Shown here: positions 29,211 to 38,700 of the stretch, in pieces | Layout of the letters: each line of letters opens with the position of its first letter | Position numbering within the stretch: the first letter of the stretch is position 1 | Assembly (NCBI GenBank): GCA_021849075.1 | Contig: JAJZTH010000021.1 | Coordinates: 1 to 60,710 of the forward strand | Source of the DNA: Pseudomonadota bacterium | Lineage (GTDB): Bacteria > Pseudomonadota > Alphaproteobacteria > Sphingomonadales > Sphingomonadaceae | Direction: 5' to 3' | Length of the DNA stretch: 60,710 nt | Notes under the pieces: model-generated | What the model saw: the letters and a program-made list of their open reading frames with translations, nothing else | Databases searched by the model: none | What the model was told of the DNA's origin: nothing | Position numbers and translations under genes: made by a program

Positions 29211-30770
29211 TTATGGATGCTCCGGCGGGACGAGCGCCGGATATCGCTCAAGGATCGCGCGGGTCACGCCGTTGGTCCAGCCAAAGCCGTCCTGCAACGG
29301 ATATTCTCCGCCGCCGCCGGGCCGATGCTGTTCCACATCATATTTTTCCAGCATCTTGCCGGTCGATCGAAAGGCGGTGTCGACCGTGCGCACCCAACCC
29401 GCTGCGATGGTCCGCGCCAGTTGCTCCTCGCCATAGCGCCCCAGCCCCGCGATCGCGATCCATTGCAACGGCGCCCAGCCATTGGGTCGGTCCCATTGCT
29501 GGCCACTCTCGATTTGAGTGGTGCGCAATCCGCCCGGCGCGACTAGTCGAGCGCGCACGATCCGCGCCACCCCAGCAGCCTGCGCCTTGTCCGCCATGCC
29601 GACGAACAAAGGGTAAAGCACTGCCGCAGACACTATCGGCGTGGGCCGGCCCGTCATCCGATCCCAGTCGGCAAAGCGCGCGTCCCGCGCTACCCACAGA
29701 TAGCGGTTGATCGCCCGCGCTCGCCGCGCCGACGCCCGATCATAATCGCTGGCGCAGGCGTCGTCCCCCGCCGCGCGACAGCGACGGGCGATGTTCCGCT
29801 CCATCGCCCAGATCAGACTGTTGAGATCGATCGGGACGATATCGGTGGTGCGGACCGTCGCCAGCCGTGCCGGATCGGCCAGCCAGCGGGACGAAAAATC
29901 CCATCCGCTTTCTGCACCTGCCCGCAAATGCCGGTAGGTTTCGGCAGGCGGCCGGTTGCTCTCCCGTGCCGTAGCGACATCCTCCGCCCAACTTTCGTCA
30001 CGGGGATCATCCCTGTCGTCCCAATAGCGGTTGAGCAGGCTGCCGTCGGGCATGCGCACGACGCGCCGGGCTGCTCCGTCCTTTTGCGCGACATCGCTGT
30101 CCGCCATCCAGAAGCGATGTTCCGCCCGCAGCGCCGCCAGATGCCGCGCGGCGCTCGGCGCATCGGCGTCTCCGGCCAGATCGATCATCTGCGACAGGAA
30201 AGGCGGCTGTGATCGACTGAGATAATAGGTCCGCGTGCCATTGGGGACATGGCCATAACGGTCGATCAGACTTTCAAAGTCGGTCAGCATCGACGCGATC
30301 AGCGCGTCCTGCCCGTCAGCCTTCAACCCCAGCATGGTGAAATAGCTGTCCCAATAATAAATTTCGCGAAACCGGCCGCCCGGCACGACATAGGGCGCCG
30401 GCAGCGCTAGCGCGCTTGATCCTGCTATGGGTTCGAGCGCAGGCCGGGTCAACTGCGGCCACAATGCGCGGATATGCCCGGCCAATGTCTGCGGAGCAGG
30501 CGCCCCCTCCCCCGGCACATCGAAATGGCGCAGGACAAAGGCGCGTAGCGCCGCCTTGTCGCGCGGCGCTTCCTTGCGATAGGCCGCCATGATCGCGTCG
30601 GGCGCCTCATGCGGCGTCGCGTCTACGAAACTCTTGCCGTCGGGGAAGATGCGCTGCGCCTGCACCGCTTCGAACAAGGGGCCGTAGATATCCTGCGGAC
30701 TGGGCGGCAACGGCGACTGCGCGCTGCAAAGCAGGGCTGCTATCAACGGGATCAGGATTTTGCGGGTCAT
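29211..30770 (-). CDS. treA: Periplasmic trehalase, GH37
   Basis: 519 aa. Hydrolyses trehalose to two glucose. Signal peptide MTRKILIPLIAALLCSAQ. Both trehalase signatures are present: PGGRFREIYYWDSYF (130-144) and QWDRPNGWAP (425-434). The catalytic acid is probably D291 (ESGWDFSSRW) and the base E475 (KMLEKYD). GGGGEYPLQDGFGWTNGV near the end is a further family mark. It lies 86 bp before the dehydroshikimate dehydratase gene and after a terminator that ends the TonB receptor message, so it likely has its own promoter in 30771-30835, which I could not define. Confidence 0.95.
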   Translation of the reverse strand: MTRKILIPLIAALLCSAQSPLPPSPQDIYGPLFEAVQAQRIFPDGKSFVDATPHEAPDAIMAAYRKEAPRDKAALRAFVLRHFDVPGEGAPAPQTLAGHIRALWPQLTRPALEPIAGSSALALPAPYVVPGGRFREIYYWDSYFTMLGLKADGQDALIASMLTDFESLIDRYGHVPNGTRTYYLSRSQPPFLSQMIDLAGDADAPSAARHLAALRAEHRFWMADSDVAQKDGAARRVVRMPDGSLLNRYWDDRDDPRDESWAEDVATARESNRPPAETYRHLRAGAESGWDFSSRWLADPARLATVRTTDIVPIDLNSLIWAMERNIARRCRAAGDDACASDYDRASARRARAINRYLWVARDARFADWDRMTGRPTPIVSAAVLYPLFVGMADKAQAAGVARIVRARLVAPGGLRTTQIESGQQWDRPNGWAPLQWIAIAGLGRYGEEQLARTIAAGWVRTVDTAFRSTGKMLEKYDVEQHRPGGGGEYPLQDGFGWTNGVTRAILERYPALVPPEHP

Positions 30771-30835
30771 GTCCGGTCAATGGCACGGCCCACGCCATGG
30801 TTCCGACGGATGGCAGGAATAGACCGCAGGAGATT

Positions 30836-30871
30836 AAAAAATACGCCGGCCGCCCATTGGGGCAACCGGCG
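30836..30871 (-). terminator. Rho-independent terminator after the TonB receptor gene
   Basis: On the minus strand a 12-bp stem CGCCGGTTGCCC/GGGCGGCCGGCG (30871-30860 with 30855-30844, two G-U pairs) with a CAAT loop is followed by TATTTTTT (30843-30836). It lies 37 bp after the receptor stop and separates that gene from the trehalase gene. Confidence 0.88.
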
Positions 30872-30907
30872 CGGGGCGCATCCAGCCTCCAGGGAGGGAG
30901 GAAAGGA

Positions 30908-33691
30908 TCAGAAGCTGTAGCGCACGCCTAAGTTGAACTGGCGACCGCTGTGCGTCAGCACATTCAGGCGGTTGGTTTCGTCGACAAACTGGTCATTCTT
31001 GGTGTCGGTGATGTTGATCGCCTCGATGCTGACCTTCATCTTCTCGGTGATGTTATAGCTGGCCTGCGCGTCGACGTTCAGCGTGCTGTTGGTCCCGTTA
31101 TAAGCATTGCCCTCTGTGCCCGGCACGGCGGTCAGATATTTGGAACGATAGGCCACCGATCCGCGAATCTGGAACTTCTTGTCCTCATAATAGAGGGTGG
31201 CGTTCGCGGCCTGCTTGGACAGGCCGACCAGCGGGGCCGTGACCGAGGTCGCGCCATTGGCGGAGGTCAGATATTCGATGTTGGACTTCACATAGGTATA
31301 GTTGGCCATCACGCCGAAATTGGCCAATATGCCGGGCAGGAAGCTGAAGGGCTGCTGTACGTTGATTTCGAAGCCCTTCAAAATGCCGCCATCCGAATTG
31401 ACCGGCTGGCTGACGATGAAGATGTCCGTCGGCGACGCCGTCGTGCCGTTCAGCAGCGCGTCGGGCAGGCCCAGGCTGCTATAGGGCAGGCCCACGCTGA
31501 GCGTCTGGGCGAAGCTGCCAATATCCTTGCGGAAGGCGGACACGGCATAGATGGCGCCCGACATCGGATACCATTCGATCGACGCATCCAGATTCTTCGA
31601 CGATGTGGGCTTCAGGTCCGGGTTGCCCGAACTGAAGCTGCGATTGCCGCCAGACACGTTCAGGTTGCCGCCCGGCGTCAGTGACGCGATGCCGGCGCGG
31701 GCCAGCGTCTTGGCAGCGGCAAAGCGGACCTGCAGATTGTCGGTAATGTTGCCGACCAGATTGAACGAAGGCAGCCAGCGCTTGTAGCTGCGATCGGCCG
31801 TGACCAGATTGATCGCCGTACCCTGGCTGGCATAGCCGCTGGAAAACTGGTCGGTCTTCACATAGCGCAGGCCAATGTCGCCGCGGATCGGCACGCCGGC
31901 AATATCCTGCAAGTTGAACTGGGTCATGCCCCAGACGCCGGTATCCTCTTCGGTCACATTGATATAGGAACCACGCGCGGTCGCATTCTCAACCCCGCCG
32001 GTGGCGTACAGCGGATTGCTGTAGATGCCGCCCTGTTCGATGAAGGCGTTGAGGTCAGGCACGATCCAGGCGGTCGGCGTACCAGCCGGGATGTTCAGCC
32101 CCTTACCGAAACCAGAATAGAGGGTGGTCATGCCGGCCAGTTGCGCGGCGGTCAGCGGCGCGATGACGCTTTCGCCCGACAGGCGGCGGCGTTCGGTCGA
32201 ATCATATTCGAATTTGCGCCAGTCCAGCCCCGCCTTGAAAGTGATGCCATCGATCGCTTCCCATTCCACATGGCCCTTGGCGGTGGTGAAGGCGTTGCTC
32301 ACCGTCTGCGGCCGGATGCGGACTTCCGACGTACCGTTGATAAAGCTCCAGGTGGCCGGATTGGCGACATCCACGCCCGGCGAGATCATCGGGAAACGGC
32401 TGGAAAAATCATATTGGTAATTGCCGGTGTTGATCGCGTCGATCGTCACCGTGGTCTGGATCGGATTGGTGAATTCCGAACTGGCGTAGCCGCCCATGGC
32501 GAAGACTTTCAGTCGATCGGTGAACTCATGCTCCACCGATCCCGTGACCTGATAGAATTCGGTTTTCAGCACATCGTACCGGGCCTGCGATCGCAGATCG
32601 ACATTGTCGAACGTGCCGCTGACGATGTTATTATTGTCATCCACCACGCCATCGCGGATGATGGTCTGCGGCTTGCCGGTGCCCGACCGGCTGAAACTGA
32701 TCGCCTGCAACTGCGCTTCCTTGCGCGTGCCGTCCAGCCGCGAATAGAGGCCGTCGATCGACAGCAGGGTGCGATCGGTCGGCTTAAACTGGACCGATCC
32801 GGCCGCACCCAGCCGCTTTTGCGAAATATCATAGCTGACGAGGCCCGGAATGCGCGGGTGGAACAGCGCGGTGTCCGGGTTGCCGTCGTTGATCTGGCCG
32901 ATCGTGTAGCCCGGCAGGGTCGAGGCCGCATTGAAGCCGCCGTTGAACCCGCCATAGGTCCAGCGCGTGATGTTCGCGCCTTCTTCCTTGATCTTGCGCT
33001 CTTCATAAGCGACCGACAGCAACACGCCGAAGCGGCCGTCGTCGGTCTGGGTCGCGACCAGCCCCGACAGGCGCGGCGTCGTCTTTTCGCTCAGATCATT
33101 ATAGCTCGCGGCAGCGGAGAGAACCGCCGTAGGCTTTTTATAATCGAGTGGACGCGAAGTCTGGAGGTCGACCGTGCCGCCCAGCGACCCTTCCTCGACA
33201 TCGGCGGTCGCGGTCTTGCGCACCGACAGGTTGCTGAACAGATCGGACGAGAAGATGTTGAAGTCGAAACCGCGGCCCCGGTTCACGCCGCCTGAATTGT
33301 CGGTGCCGCCGGTGGTGCCGATCGCTTCCATGCCATTGATGCGCACGCGGGTATATTCGGCGCCCAGACCGCGCACGGAGATGTTCCGGCCTTCGCCGTT
33401 GACGCGGCTGATGGCCACGCCAGGAATGCGTTGCAGCGATTCCGCCAGGTTGAGATCGGGAAATTCGGCAATGTCTTCCGCCTTGATCGCGTCGACCGTG
33501 GCGGTTTCGTTGCGTTTGACCGCCAGCGCATTGTTCAGGCTGGCGCGAAATCCGGTGACGACGATGTCGGCGACGGGGGCCTCATCCTGTGGCGGGGCCT
33601 GCTCCTGCGCCAGCGCATGGGGCGCAAACAGCAGCGCGACAGCGGCGCTGGACAGGCTGAGGCAGGATTTCAGTCGACGGGTGCCATTCAT
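30908..33691 (-). CDS. Large TonB-dependent receptor, carbohydrate/catabolite type
   Basis: 927 aa. Signal peptide ending HALAQ (about 1-29). Plug begins DIVVTGFRASLNNALAVKRNETATVDAIKAEDIAEFPDLNLAESLQRIPGVAI, with RVRINGMEAIGTTGG and GSLGGTVDLQTSRPLDY. This FRASLxxAxxxKR plug class is typical of the large receptors that import oligosaccharides in sphingomonads, xanthomonads and Caulobacter. The barrel ends in RYSF. It is divergent from the GudP-like transporter gene, with a 280-bp control region between them. Candidate cargo: a uronate- or glucarate-containing oligosaccharide, or trehalose-type sugars, judged from neighbours. Confidence 0.93.
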   Translation of the reverse strand: MNGTRRLKSCLSLSSAAVALLFAPHALAQEQAPPQDEAPVADIVVTGFRASLNNALAVKRNETATVDAIKAEDIAEFPDLNLAESLQRIPGVAISRVNGEGRNISVRGLGAEYTRVRINGMEAIGTTGGTDNSGGVNRGRGFDFNIFSSDLFSNLSVRKTATADVEEGSLGGTVDLQTSRPLDYKKPTAVLSAAASYNDLSEKTTPRLSGLVATQTDDGRFGVLLSVAYEERKIKEEGANITRWTYGGFNGGFNAASTLPGYTIGQINDGNPDTALFHPRIPGLVSYDISQKRLGAAGSVQFKPTDRTLLSIDGLYSRLDGTRKEAQLQAISFSRSGTGKPQTIIRDGVVDDNNNIVSGTFDNVDLRSQARYDVLKTEFYQVTGSVEHEFTDRLKVFAMGGYASSEFTNPIQTTVTIDAINTGNYQYDFSSRFPMISPGVDVANPATWSFINGTSEVRIRPQTVSNAFTTAKGHVEWEAIDGITFKAGLDWRKFEYDSTERRRLSGESVIAPLTAAQLAGMTTLYSGFGKGLNIPAGTPTAWIVPDLNAFIEQGGIYSNPLYATGGVENATARGSYINVTEEDTGVWGMTQFNLQDIAGVPIRGDIGLRYVKTDQFSSGYASQGTAINLVTADRSYKRWLPSFNLVGNITDNLQVRFAAAKTLARAGIASLTPGGNLNVSGGNRSFSSGNPDLKPTSSKNLDASIEWYPMSGAIYAVSAFRKDIGSFAQTLSVGLPYSSLGLPDALLNGTTASPTDIFIVSQPVNSDGGILKGFEINVQQPFSFLPGILANFGVMANYTYVKSNIEYLTSANGATSVTAPLVGLSKQAANATLYYEDKKFQIRGSVAYRSKYLTAVPGTEGNAYNGTNSTLNVDAQASYNITEKMKVSIEAINITDTKNDQFVDETNRLNVLTHSGRQFNLGVRYSF

Positions 33692-33971
33692 GGCCTTCTC
33701 ACTCCCCTAATCATCATGCCCGGCGTCGGCGCCGGGTCGGTCATGGTTGGATAGACCCGCAAAGTGGCGATATGCCAACCTCAATCCGGCATGAATTGAT
33801 GCACAGCTTGCACTGATCGCAAATGGACACCGGTGGTCAATTGCGGATTATGCCAAGAAATGGCTTGATCATGCCGCATTTGGACTTGGACCAAAGCCGT
33901 TCGTCGGGTTAGCCTTTTCCTCCAGACCCTTGACCGCTTCGACAGACGGGCGGCGCCAGCAGGAGAGTATT
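33692..33971. promoter_or_regulatory. Divergent control region, TonB receptor / MFS transporter
   Basis: 280 bp with no gene. It holds a perfect hairpin CCCGGCG-TCGG-CGCCGGG (33719-33736) in the receptor leader, GATATGCCAAC (33769-33779), GATTATGCCAAG (33846-33857) and GATCATGCC (33867-33875). The last two have their starts exactly 21 bp apart, two helical turns. GATCATGCCAAG recurs in inverted orientation upstream of kdgD (40647-40658), so these look like binding sites of a shared regulator, perhaps the LysR protein of this cluster. Confidence 0.5.
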
Positions 33972-35306
33972 TTGACCCAGGCCGCCGTCCTTTCGAAAAG
34001 CCAGCGCCCGACCCATGTGCGCCATCGCATCATAGCATTGATCTTCCTGATCACATCGATCAACTATGCCGATCGCGCAACCTTCTCGATCGCGGGCAAT
34101 GCGGCCAGTGGCGAATTGGGCCTGTCGCCGGTGCAGACCGGCTTCATTCTGTCCGCCTTCGCCTGGGCCTATGTGCTGGCGCAGATTCCCGGCGGCGCAT
34201 TACTCGATCGGTTCGGCACCAAGAAAATCTATGCCGGCGCGATCGCCATCTGGTCCCTTTTCACCGCCGTTCAGGGCACCGTCGGTCTGATCACCGGCCT
34301 GCCGGTAGTGGCGACCTTGTTCGCGCTGCGCTTTCTGGTCGGCGCGGCCGAAGCGCCCTCCTTCCCCGGCAATGCCCGTCTGGTCGCAGCATGGTTCCCC
34401 GGTGCGGAGCGCGGTACGGCATCGGCCATTTTCAACAGCGCGCAATATTTCTCGCTCGTCGCCTTTGCGCCGCTGATGGGCTGGCTGGTCCACAGCTTTG
34501 GCTGGCGGTCGGTCTTCTGGGTCATGGGCGCGCTGGGGCTGGTCGCGACCGCCCTGTTCCTGCGCTTCATCCACAGCCCTGCACGGCATCCGTCGATCAA
34601 TGGGGCGGAACTGGCGCATATCGAGGCGGGCGGGGGCCTCATCCACATGGAGGATGCCGGCGCCAGCGCAACGCGCGCGCCCACATTCACCTGGCCCAAT
34701 GTGCGCCAGTTGCTGGCCAACCGAATGATGCTGGGCATTTATCTGGGCCAATATTGCATCAATGTGCTGACCTATTTCTTCGTCACCTGGTTCCCCATCT
34801 ATCTGGTCAAGGAACGCGGCCTCAACATCATGGAGGCGGGCTTCGCCGCGGCCGCTCCAGCATTGTGCGGTTTTGCCGGGGGCTTGGCGGGCGGCTTCGC
34901 ATCCGACTTCATCCTGCGCCGCACCGGATCGATCGATCTGGCGCGCAAGGGACCATTAGTCGTGGGCATGGTGCTGGCGACGCTGATCATCGCCTGCGTA
35001 TGGGTAGAGGCCGAATGGCTGGTCGTGACCCTGATGGCGATCGCCTTCTTCGGCAAGGGCATCGCCTCGCTCGGCTGGGCGGTAATGGCGGACGTCGCGC
35101 CCAAGCAGCTGGCCGGCCTGTCGGGCGGCGTGTTCAACATGTTCGGCAATATGGCCGGCATCGTCACCCCGATCGTCGTGGGCTATATCGTCGCCGTCAC
35201 CGGGTCTTTCGACCTGGCACTGGTATTCGTGGGCGCCCATTGCCTGCTCACCATCTTCGCCTTCACCGTGATCGTGGGGCCAATCCGCCGGCTGGAGTTG
35301 GCCTGA
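33972..35306 (+). CDS. MFS transporter, GudP/ACS-type sugar-acid symporter
   Basis: 444 aa with twelve hydrophobic segments. I prefer the TTG at 33972, which has AGGAGAG 4 nt before it; the frame opens at another TTG at 33930 with no ribosome site. TM1 NYADRATFSIAGNAASGELGL and FAWAYVLAQIPGGALLDRFGTKK match the anion:cation symporter family (D-glucarate, galactarate, D-galactonate and hexuronate carriers). With kdgD nearby, aldarate or uronate uptake is likely. Its stop overlaps the next gene's start (TGATG), so the two are co-translated. Confidence 0.88.
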   Translation: MTQAAVLSKSQRPTHVRHRIIALIFLITSINYADRATFSIAGNAASGELGLSPVQTGFILSAFAWAYVLAQIPGGALLDRFGTKKIYAGAIAIWSLFTAVQGTVGLITGLPVVATLFALRFLVGAAEAPSFPGNARLVAAWFPGAERGTASAIFNSAQYFSLVAFAPLMGWLVHSFGWRSVFWVMGALGLVATALFLRFIHSPARHPSINGAELAHIEAGGGLIHMEDAGASATRAPTFTWPNVRQLLANRMMLGIYLGQYCINVLTYFFVTWFPIYLVKERGLNIMEAGFAAAAPALCGFAGGLAGGFASDFILRRTGSIDLARKGPLVVGMVLATLIIACVWVEAEWLVVTLMAIAFFGKGIASLGWAVMADVAPKQLAGLSGGVFNMFGNMAGIVTPIVVGYIVAVTGSFDLALVFVGAHCLLTIFAFTVIVGPIRRLELA

Positions 35307-37129
35307 TGCGCATTGATCGCCGGCATTTCCTGGGCGGTGTCGCCGCCGTCGCCCTTCCCGCCCAGGCCCGCACCCTGCCCACCCCATTGATCGCCGCCAC
35401 GCCGATGGCGGCGCCGACATGGGCCACGCTCCAGCGCCAGTTGCTGGACGCTAACGCCGCCGCCTGCGAAACCTTCTATGCCGCCTATGTCGACCGGCGC
35501 GACCGGCTCAAAGTGTTCGAACGCTGGGGCGCGAATGACGGGCCGGACGATGCGGCGGAGGCGACGAACGACTGGTTCCTGCTCCACGCGCTGGGCGGCA
35601 GCGACCGGATAAGGACATTGGCTGACCGCTTCTGGGAAGGGCATTTGCGCCAATTCACCGCCGCCCGCACCACCGATGTGCCGATCGCGCGGCAAGGCAT
35701 GTATCACCGCGAATTTCCGGTGCAGATGGACTGGCAGCATAATGCCGAGGGGCTGACCAGCTTCAACGTCATGGGCCTGTCCATGCCCCGCGACGCCCGG
35801 CTGCTGGCGCGCACCCGCCGCTATGCCGATTTCTACACCGGCCGCGATCCCGCCGTCCGCAATTACGACCCCCAGCGCCGCATGATCCGTAGCCTGCTTA
35901 ACGGCAGTCGCGGCCCGATGCTGCGACAGGCCACACCGCTCGACTGGGCCGGCGATCCGTTCGATCCCAGCCCATTCCACATGGAGCATGGCGAGCGCAG
36001 CTATCAGGAAACGCTCGATCATTATGCCGAATATGGCGATGTAGTCGGGGACAATCCGCTCAATCTTCAGGCGACGACGCTGGGGCTCAACGCCTATGCG
36101 CTGGGCGGCGGCGATCGTTTCCGCGTGTGGGCGCTCGACTATCTGTCCGCCTGGGCGGAGCGCGCCGTACGCAACGACGATATCCTGCCCAGCCATGTTC
36201 GCCCCGACGGCACGGTCGGGGACGATTGGTGGCGCGGCGTCTATGGCTGGGGCTTCTCCCCCCGCGTGCCGCAGACCGGGGTGCGCGAAAATCGCAACCG
36301 CGTGCCCCGATCGATCACTGCCTTCATGGGCGGGCTGCTGATGAGTGGCGACATGGCCTATATCGACCTGTGGCGGCGGCAGAGTGACCGGCTCAACAAT
36401 GCCTCCCGCCTGATCGACGGTGTCATGAGTACGCCCACCATGCATGGCGCCGACGGCTGGTATGGCTGGAAGCCCGGCCCGGTGCGCACCAACGGTTTTG
36501 AAATCTGGTACATGACGCAAAAGCCGCAGGATCGCGCTAACGCGGGCGACGATCCCTGGATCGCCTTTCTGGAAGGGCGCAATCCTGCCTATCCCGAACA
36601 GGCGCTTGGCGCGGACCTCAAGCGCGTGGCCGATCGCGTCGCCGCACGGCAGGCGGACACGACGACACCGCAGACCCGGCTCGCCGACTGGCCGATCGAT
36701 ATCAATCCGGCCAGCGTCAAGGCGTTGGTCCAGTTGATGACCGGCGGCCTGCACATCGCCCGGCCACCCTGGTCGAAAACCTCCCCGCCGCAGGGTGGCG
36801 TGCCGCTCCATTGCCGGCTGCGCTATTTCGATCCAGCGGCGCGACGCGCGGGTGTGCCAGCCGATGTTGGCGCGCTGGTCCACAGCATGAGCGACCGACA
36901 GACCGATGTCACAGTGGTCAACCTGGGCCAACGGCCCCGCAGCGTGACGATACAGGGCGGCGCCTATGCCGAACATCGGATCGACGCGGTGACGCTGGAC
37001 GGACGCACCATGGCGATAAACGGCCGCGACGTCACCATAGGACTGGAGCCGGGCTGCGGCGCGCGCCTGACCATCGCCATGACTCGCTTCGCCAACCGAC
37101 CGACGCTCGCCTTCCCCTGGGATCGTTAG
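35306..37129 (+). CDS. Large exported protein of unknown function in sugar-acid cluster
   Basis: 607 aa. The N-terminus MRIDRRHFLGGVAAVALPAQA is a clear Tat signal (RRHFLGG). The mature part is Trp/Tyr/Arg-rich and reads like an alpha/alpha-toroid or other all-helical polysaccharide-active enzyme (DWFLLHALGGSDRIRTLADRFW, VQMDWQHNAEGLTSFNVMGLS, RYADFYTGRDP, VGDDWWRGVYGWGFSP). The last 100 or so residues are beta-rich, possibly an all-beta C-terminal domain. I cannot assign a family. It starts on the transporter stop (TGATG) and ends 17 bp from the convergent esterase gene. Role suggested by context: periplasmic release of uronic or aldaric acid units. Confidence 0.85.
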   Translation: MRIDRRHFLGGVAAVALPAQARTLPTPLIAATPMAAPTWATLQRQLLDANAAACETFYAAYVDRRDRLKVFERWGANDGPDDAAEATNDWFLLHALGGSDRIRTLADRFWEGHLRQFTAARTTDVPIARQGMYHREFPVQMDWQHNAEGLTSFNVMGLSMPRDARLLARTRRYADFYTGRDPAVRNYDPQRRMIRSLLNGSRGPMLRQATPLDWAGDPFDPSPFHMEHGERSYQETLDHYAEYGDVVGDNPLNLQATTLGLNAYALGGGDRFRVWALDYLSAWAERAVRNDDILPSHVRPDGTVGDDWWRGVYGWGFSPRVPQTGVRENRNRVPRSITAFMGGLLMSGDMAYIDLWRRQSDRLNNASRLIDGVMSTPTMHGADGWYGWKPGPVRTNGFEIWYMTQKPQDRANAGDDPWIAFLEGRNPAYPEQALGADLKRVADRVAARQADTTTPQTRLADWPIDINPASVKALVQLMTGGLHIARPPWSKTSPPQGGVPLHCRLRYFDPAARRAGVPADVGALVHSMSDRQTDVTVVNLGQRPRSVTIQGGAYAEHRIDAVTLDGRTMAINGRDVTIGLEPGCGARLTIAMTRFANRPTLAFPWDR

Positions 37130-37133
37130 GCGA

Positions 37134-37162
37134 CAAGCCGGATGATCTATCCGCCCGGCTTG
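37134..37162. terminator. Possible bidirectional hairpin between convergent genes
   Basis: CAAGCCGG (37134-37141) and CCGGCTTG (37155-37162) form an 8-bp perfect stem with a 13-nt loop, spanning the gap and the last codons of the esterase gene. There is no U-tract, so termination efficiency is doubtful. Confidence 0.35.
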
Positions 37163-38700
37163 ATGTAGGGGGCAACGGCAAAGAGCAGCCGTTCCTCCCG
37201 CCGCGGATCATGATCGATGCGCACGTCCCGGTCGAAGATCATCGTCGGGCGGTCGTCGAGGTTGAAATGCGGCCAGGCCGGGATGGCGCGATGATTGGGA
37301 TCGCCGTTGCGGGCAAGGGCGATGAAGGCATCCGCCATCTGCCCGGCCAGCCGCCGGGCTTGGGGACCCGATCCGGTGCGCGCGCCAGCCGCATCGACAT
37401 TGTCAAACACCAGCGGAATGTCGAGCGTATGGAACGCCCCCAATACGCCACCCGCGTCGGGACAGGGGAAATCGAGCTGATACATCCATGTCGGCGCGCC
37501 GATCCGCGCGCGTTCCTCCGCCTGGATCAAATGTCCCGGCCAGGAGCGCCCCGCCGTCGACGCCGCCAGCAATATCTGACCCGGGCTGCGATCGGGATAG
37601 AGCTGGCGATAGCGGGCAATGACATAGTCCGGCGCCAGATCCTTGGTCATTTCCTTCGCCAGACGCTGGGGCAGATTATCCCATGTCGTGTCGCCCGCGC
37701 GCAGCGTCTTTTCGATCCACAGCGCGGTTTCGTCATGCGTATTGCCGATGATCAGGGGGATATGCCCCGCCTCTCTGGGCGCGTCGGGGACGAAGGGATG
37801 GCGCGCCAGCACGCCATGATCGAGCGTGGAGGTAAAGCTGATCTCCCCCTTGCCCTCCAGCGGATCAATCATGGCCATCGCTTCGACAAGGCGCTCCATG
37901 GGAAGCTGCATCAGCGCTTTAACATCGGCGGCGCCCGCCTGCGCCATCCAGGCCCGCGCCCGCGCCGTCGCATGCATCGGCCCGGCGGCGGTGACATGCT
38001 GACCGCTCATCGTCGCAGCGGCGTGGAACAGCGGGCGCGCCTCCGGCATCGCCATCAGGGTCACGACCTTAGCCCCGCCACCCGATTGGCCGAAGATCAT
38101 CACCCGACCGGGATCGCCGCCAAAGCCGGCAATATTGTCGCGCACCCATTGCAGCGCCAATATGATGTCGAGATTGCCGACATTGCCCGATTCCGCCGGC
38201 CCGCCCAGTTGCGCCAGATAGGCATAGCCCATGCCGGCCAGACGATGGTTCAGCGTCACCACCACCACATCGCCGCGCCGCACCAGATTGCCGCCGTCAT
38301 AGAGCGGATCGCTGCCCGACCCATGGGCATGCGCCCCGCCATGCAGATAGACCATGACCGGCCGCTTTCCGGCATCCAGCGCCGGCGTCCAGACATTGAG
38401 GAACAGGCAGTCTTCGGACGTCGCCTCCTCCGCGCGGGTCTGCGGCGCGGCAGCGCCGTACCGGGTCGCGTCGGCAACGCCATTCCAGGCTGCTGGCGGA
38501 ACGGCGCGGCGAAAGCGCGTGGCCCGCGTGTCCGCGCCATAGCGGACACCACGAAAGACCAGCACATCCTTCTCGATCGCGCCGCGCACCCGGCCATGGC
38601 GCGTTGTCGCAACCGGACTGGCGCGCAGCGCCCGCCCAGATGCGGCGACGGGCGCGGCCGCCATGCCGGTGATCAGGGTGCGGCGGGCGATGTCGATCAT
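37147..38700 (-). CDS. Type-B carboxylesterase, exported
   Basis: 517 aa. The N-terminus MIDIARRTLITGMAAAPVAASG is Tat-like. EDCLFLNVWTP (97-107) is the type-B signature. The nucleophile elbow is GQSGGG with S206, a variant of the usual GESAGG. HGGAHAHGSG (120-129) forms the oxyanion region, and the base is probably the His in LGAFHTLDIPLVFDN. The ATG at 38700 overlaps the lysR stop (ATGA), so it is translated with the regulator gene. It may remove acyl or aryl groups from plant-derived sugars or lactones before uptake. Substrate unknown. Confidence 0.88.
   Translation of the reverse strand: MIDIARRTLITGMAAAPVAASGRALRASPVATTRHGRVRGAIEKDVLVFRGVRYGADTRATRFRRAVPPAAWNGVADATRYGAAAPQTRAEEATSEDCLFLNVWTPALDAGKRPVMVYLHGGAHAHGSGSDPLYDGGNLVRRGDVVVVTLNHRLAGMGYAYLAQLGGPAESGNVGNLDIILALQWVRDNIAGFGGDPGRVMIFGQSGGGAKVVTLMAMPEARPLFHAAATMSGQHVTAAGPMHATARARAWMAQAGAADVKALMQLPMERLVEAMAMIDPLEGKGEISFTSTLDHGVLARHPFVPDAPREAGHIPLIIGNTHDETALWIEKTLRAGDTTWDNLPQRLAKEMTKDLAPDYVIARYRQLYPDRSPGQILLAASTAGRSWPGHLIQAEERARIGAPTWMYQLDFPCPDAGGVLGAFHTLDIPLVFDNVDAAGARTGSGPQARRLAGQMADAFIALARNGDPNHRAIPAWPHFNLDDRPTMIFDRDVRIDHDPRREERLLFAVAPYIKPGG

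Noticed and set aside
34391..35305. N-terminal extension of the 607-aa unknown protein into the transporter gene
   Set aside because: The upstream part is out of phase with the transporter and lacks protein character. The Tat signal at 35306, on the overlapping TGATG, marks the true start.
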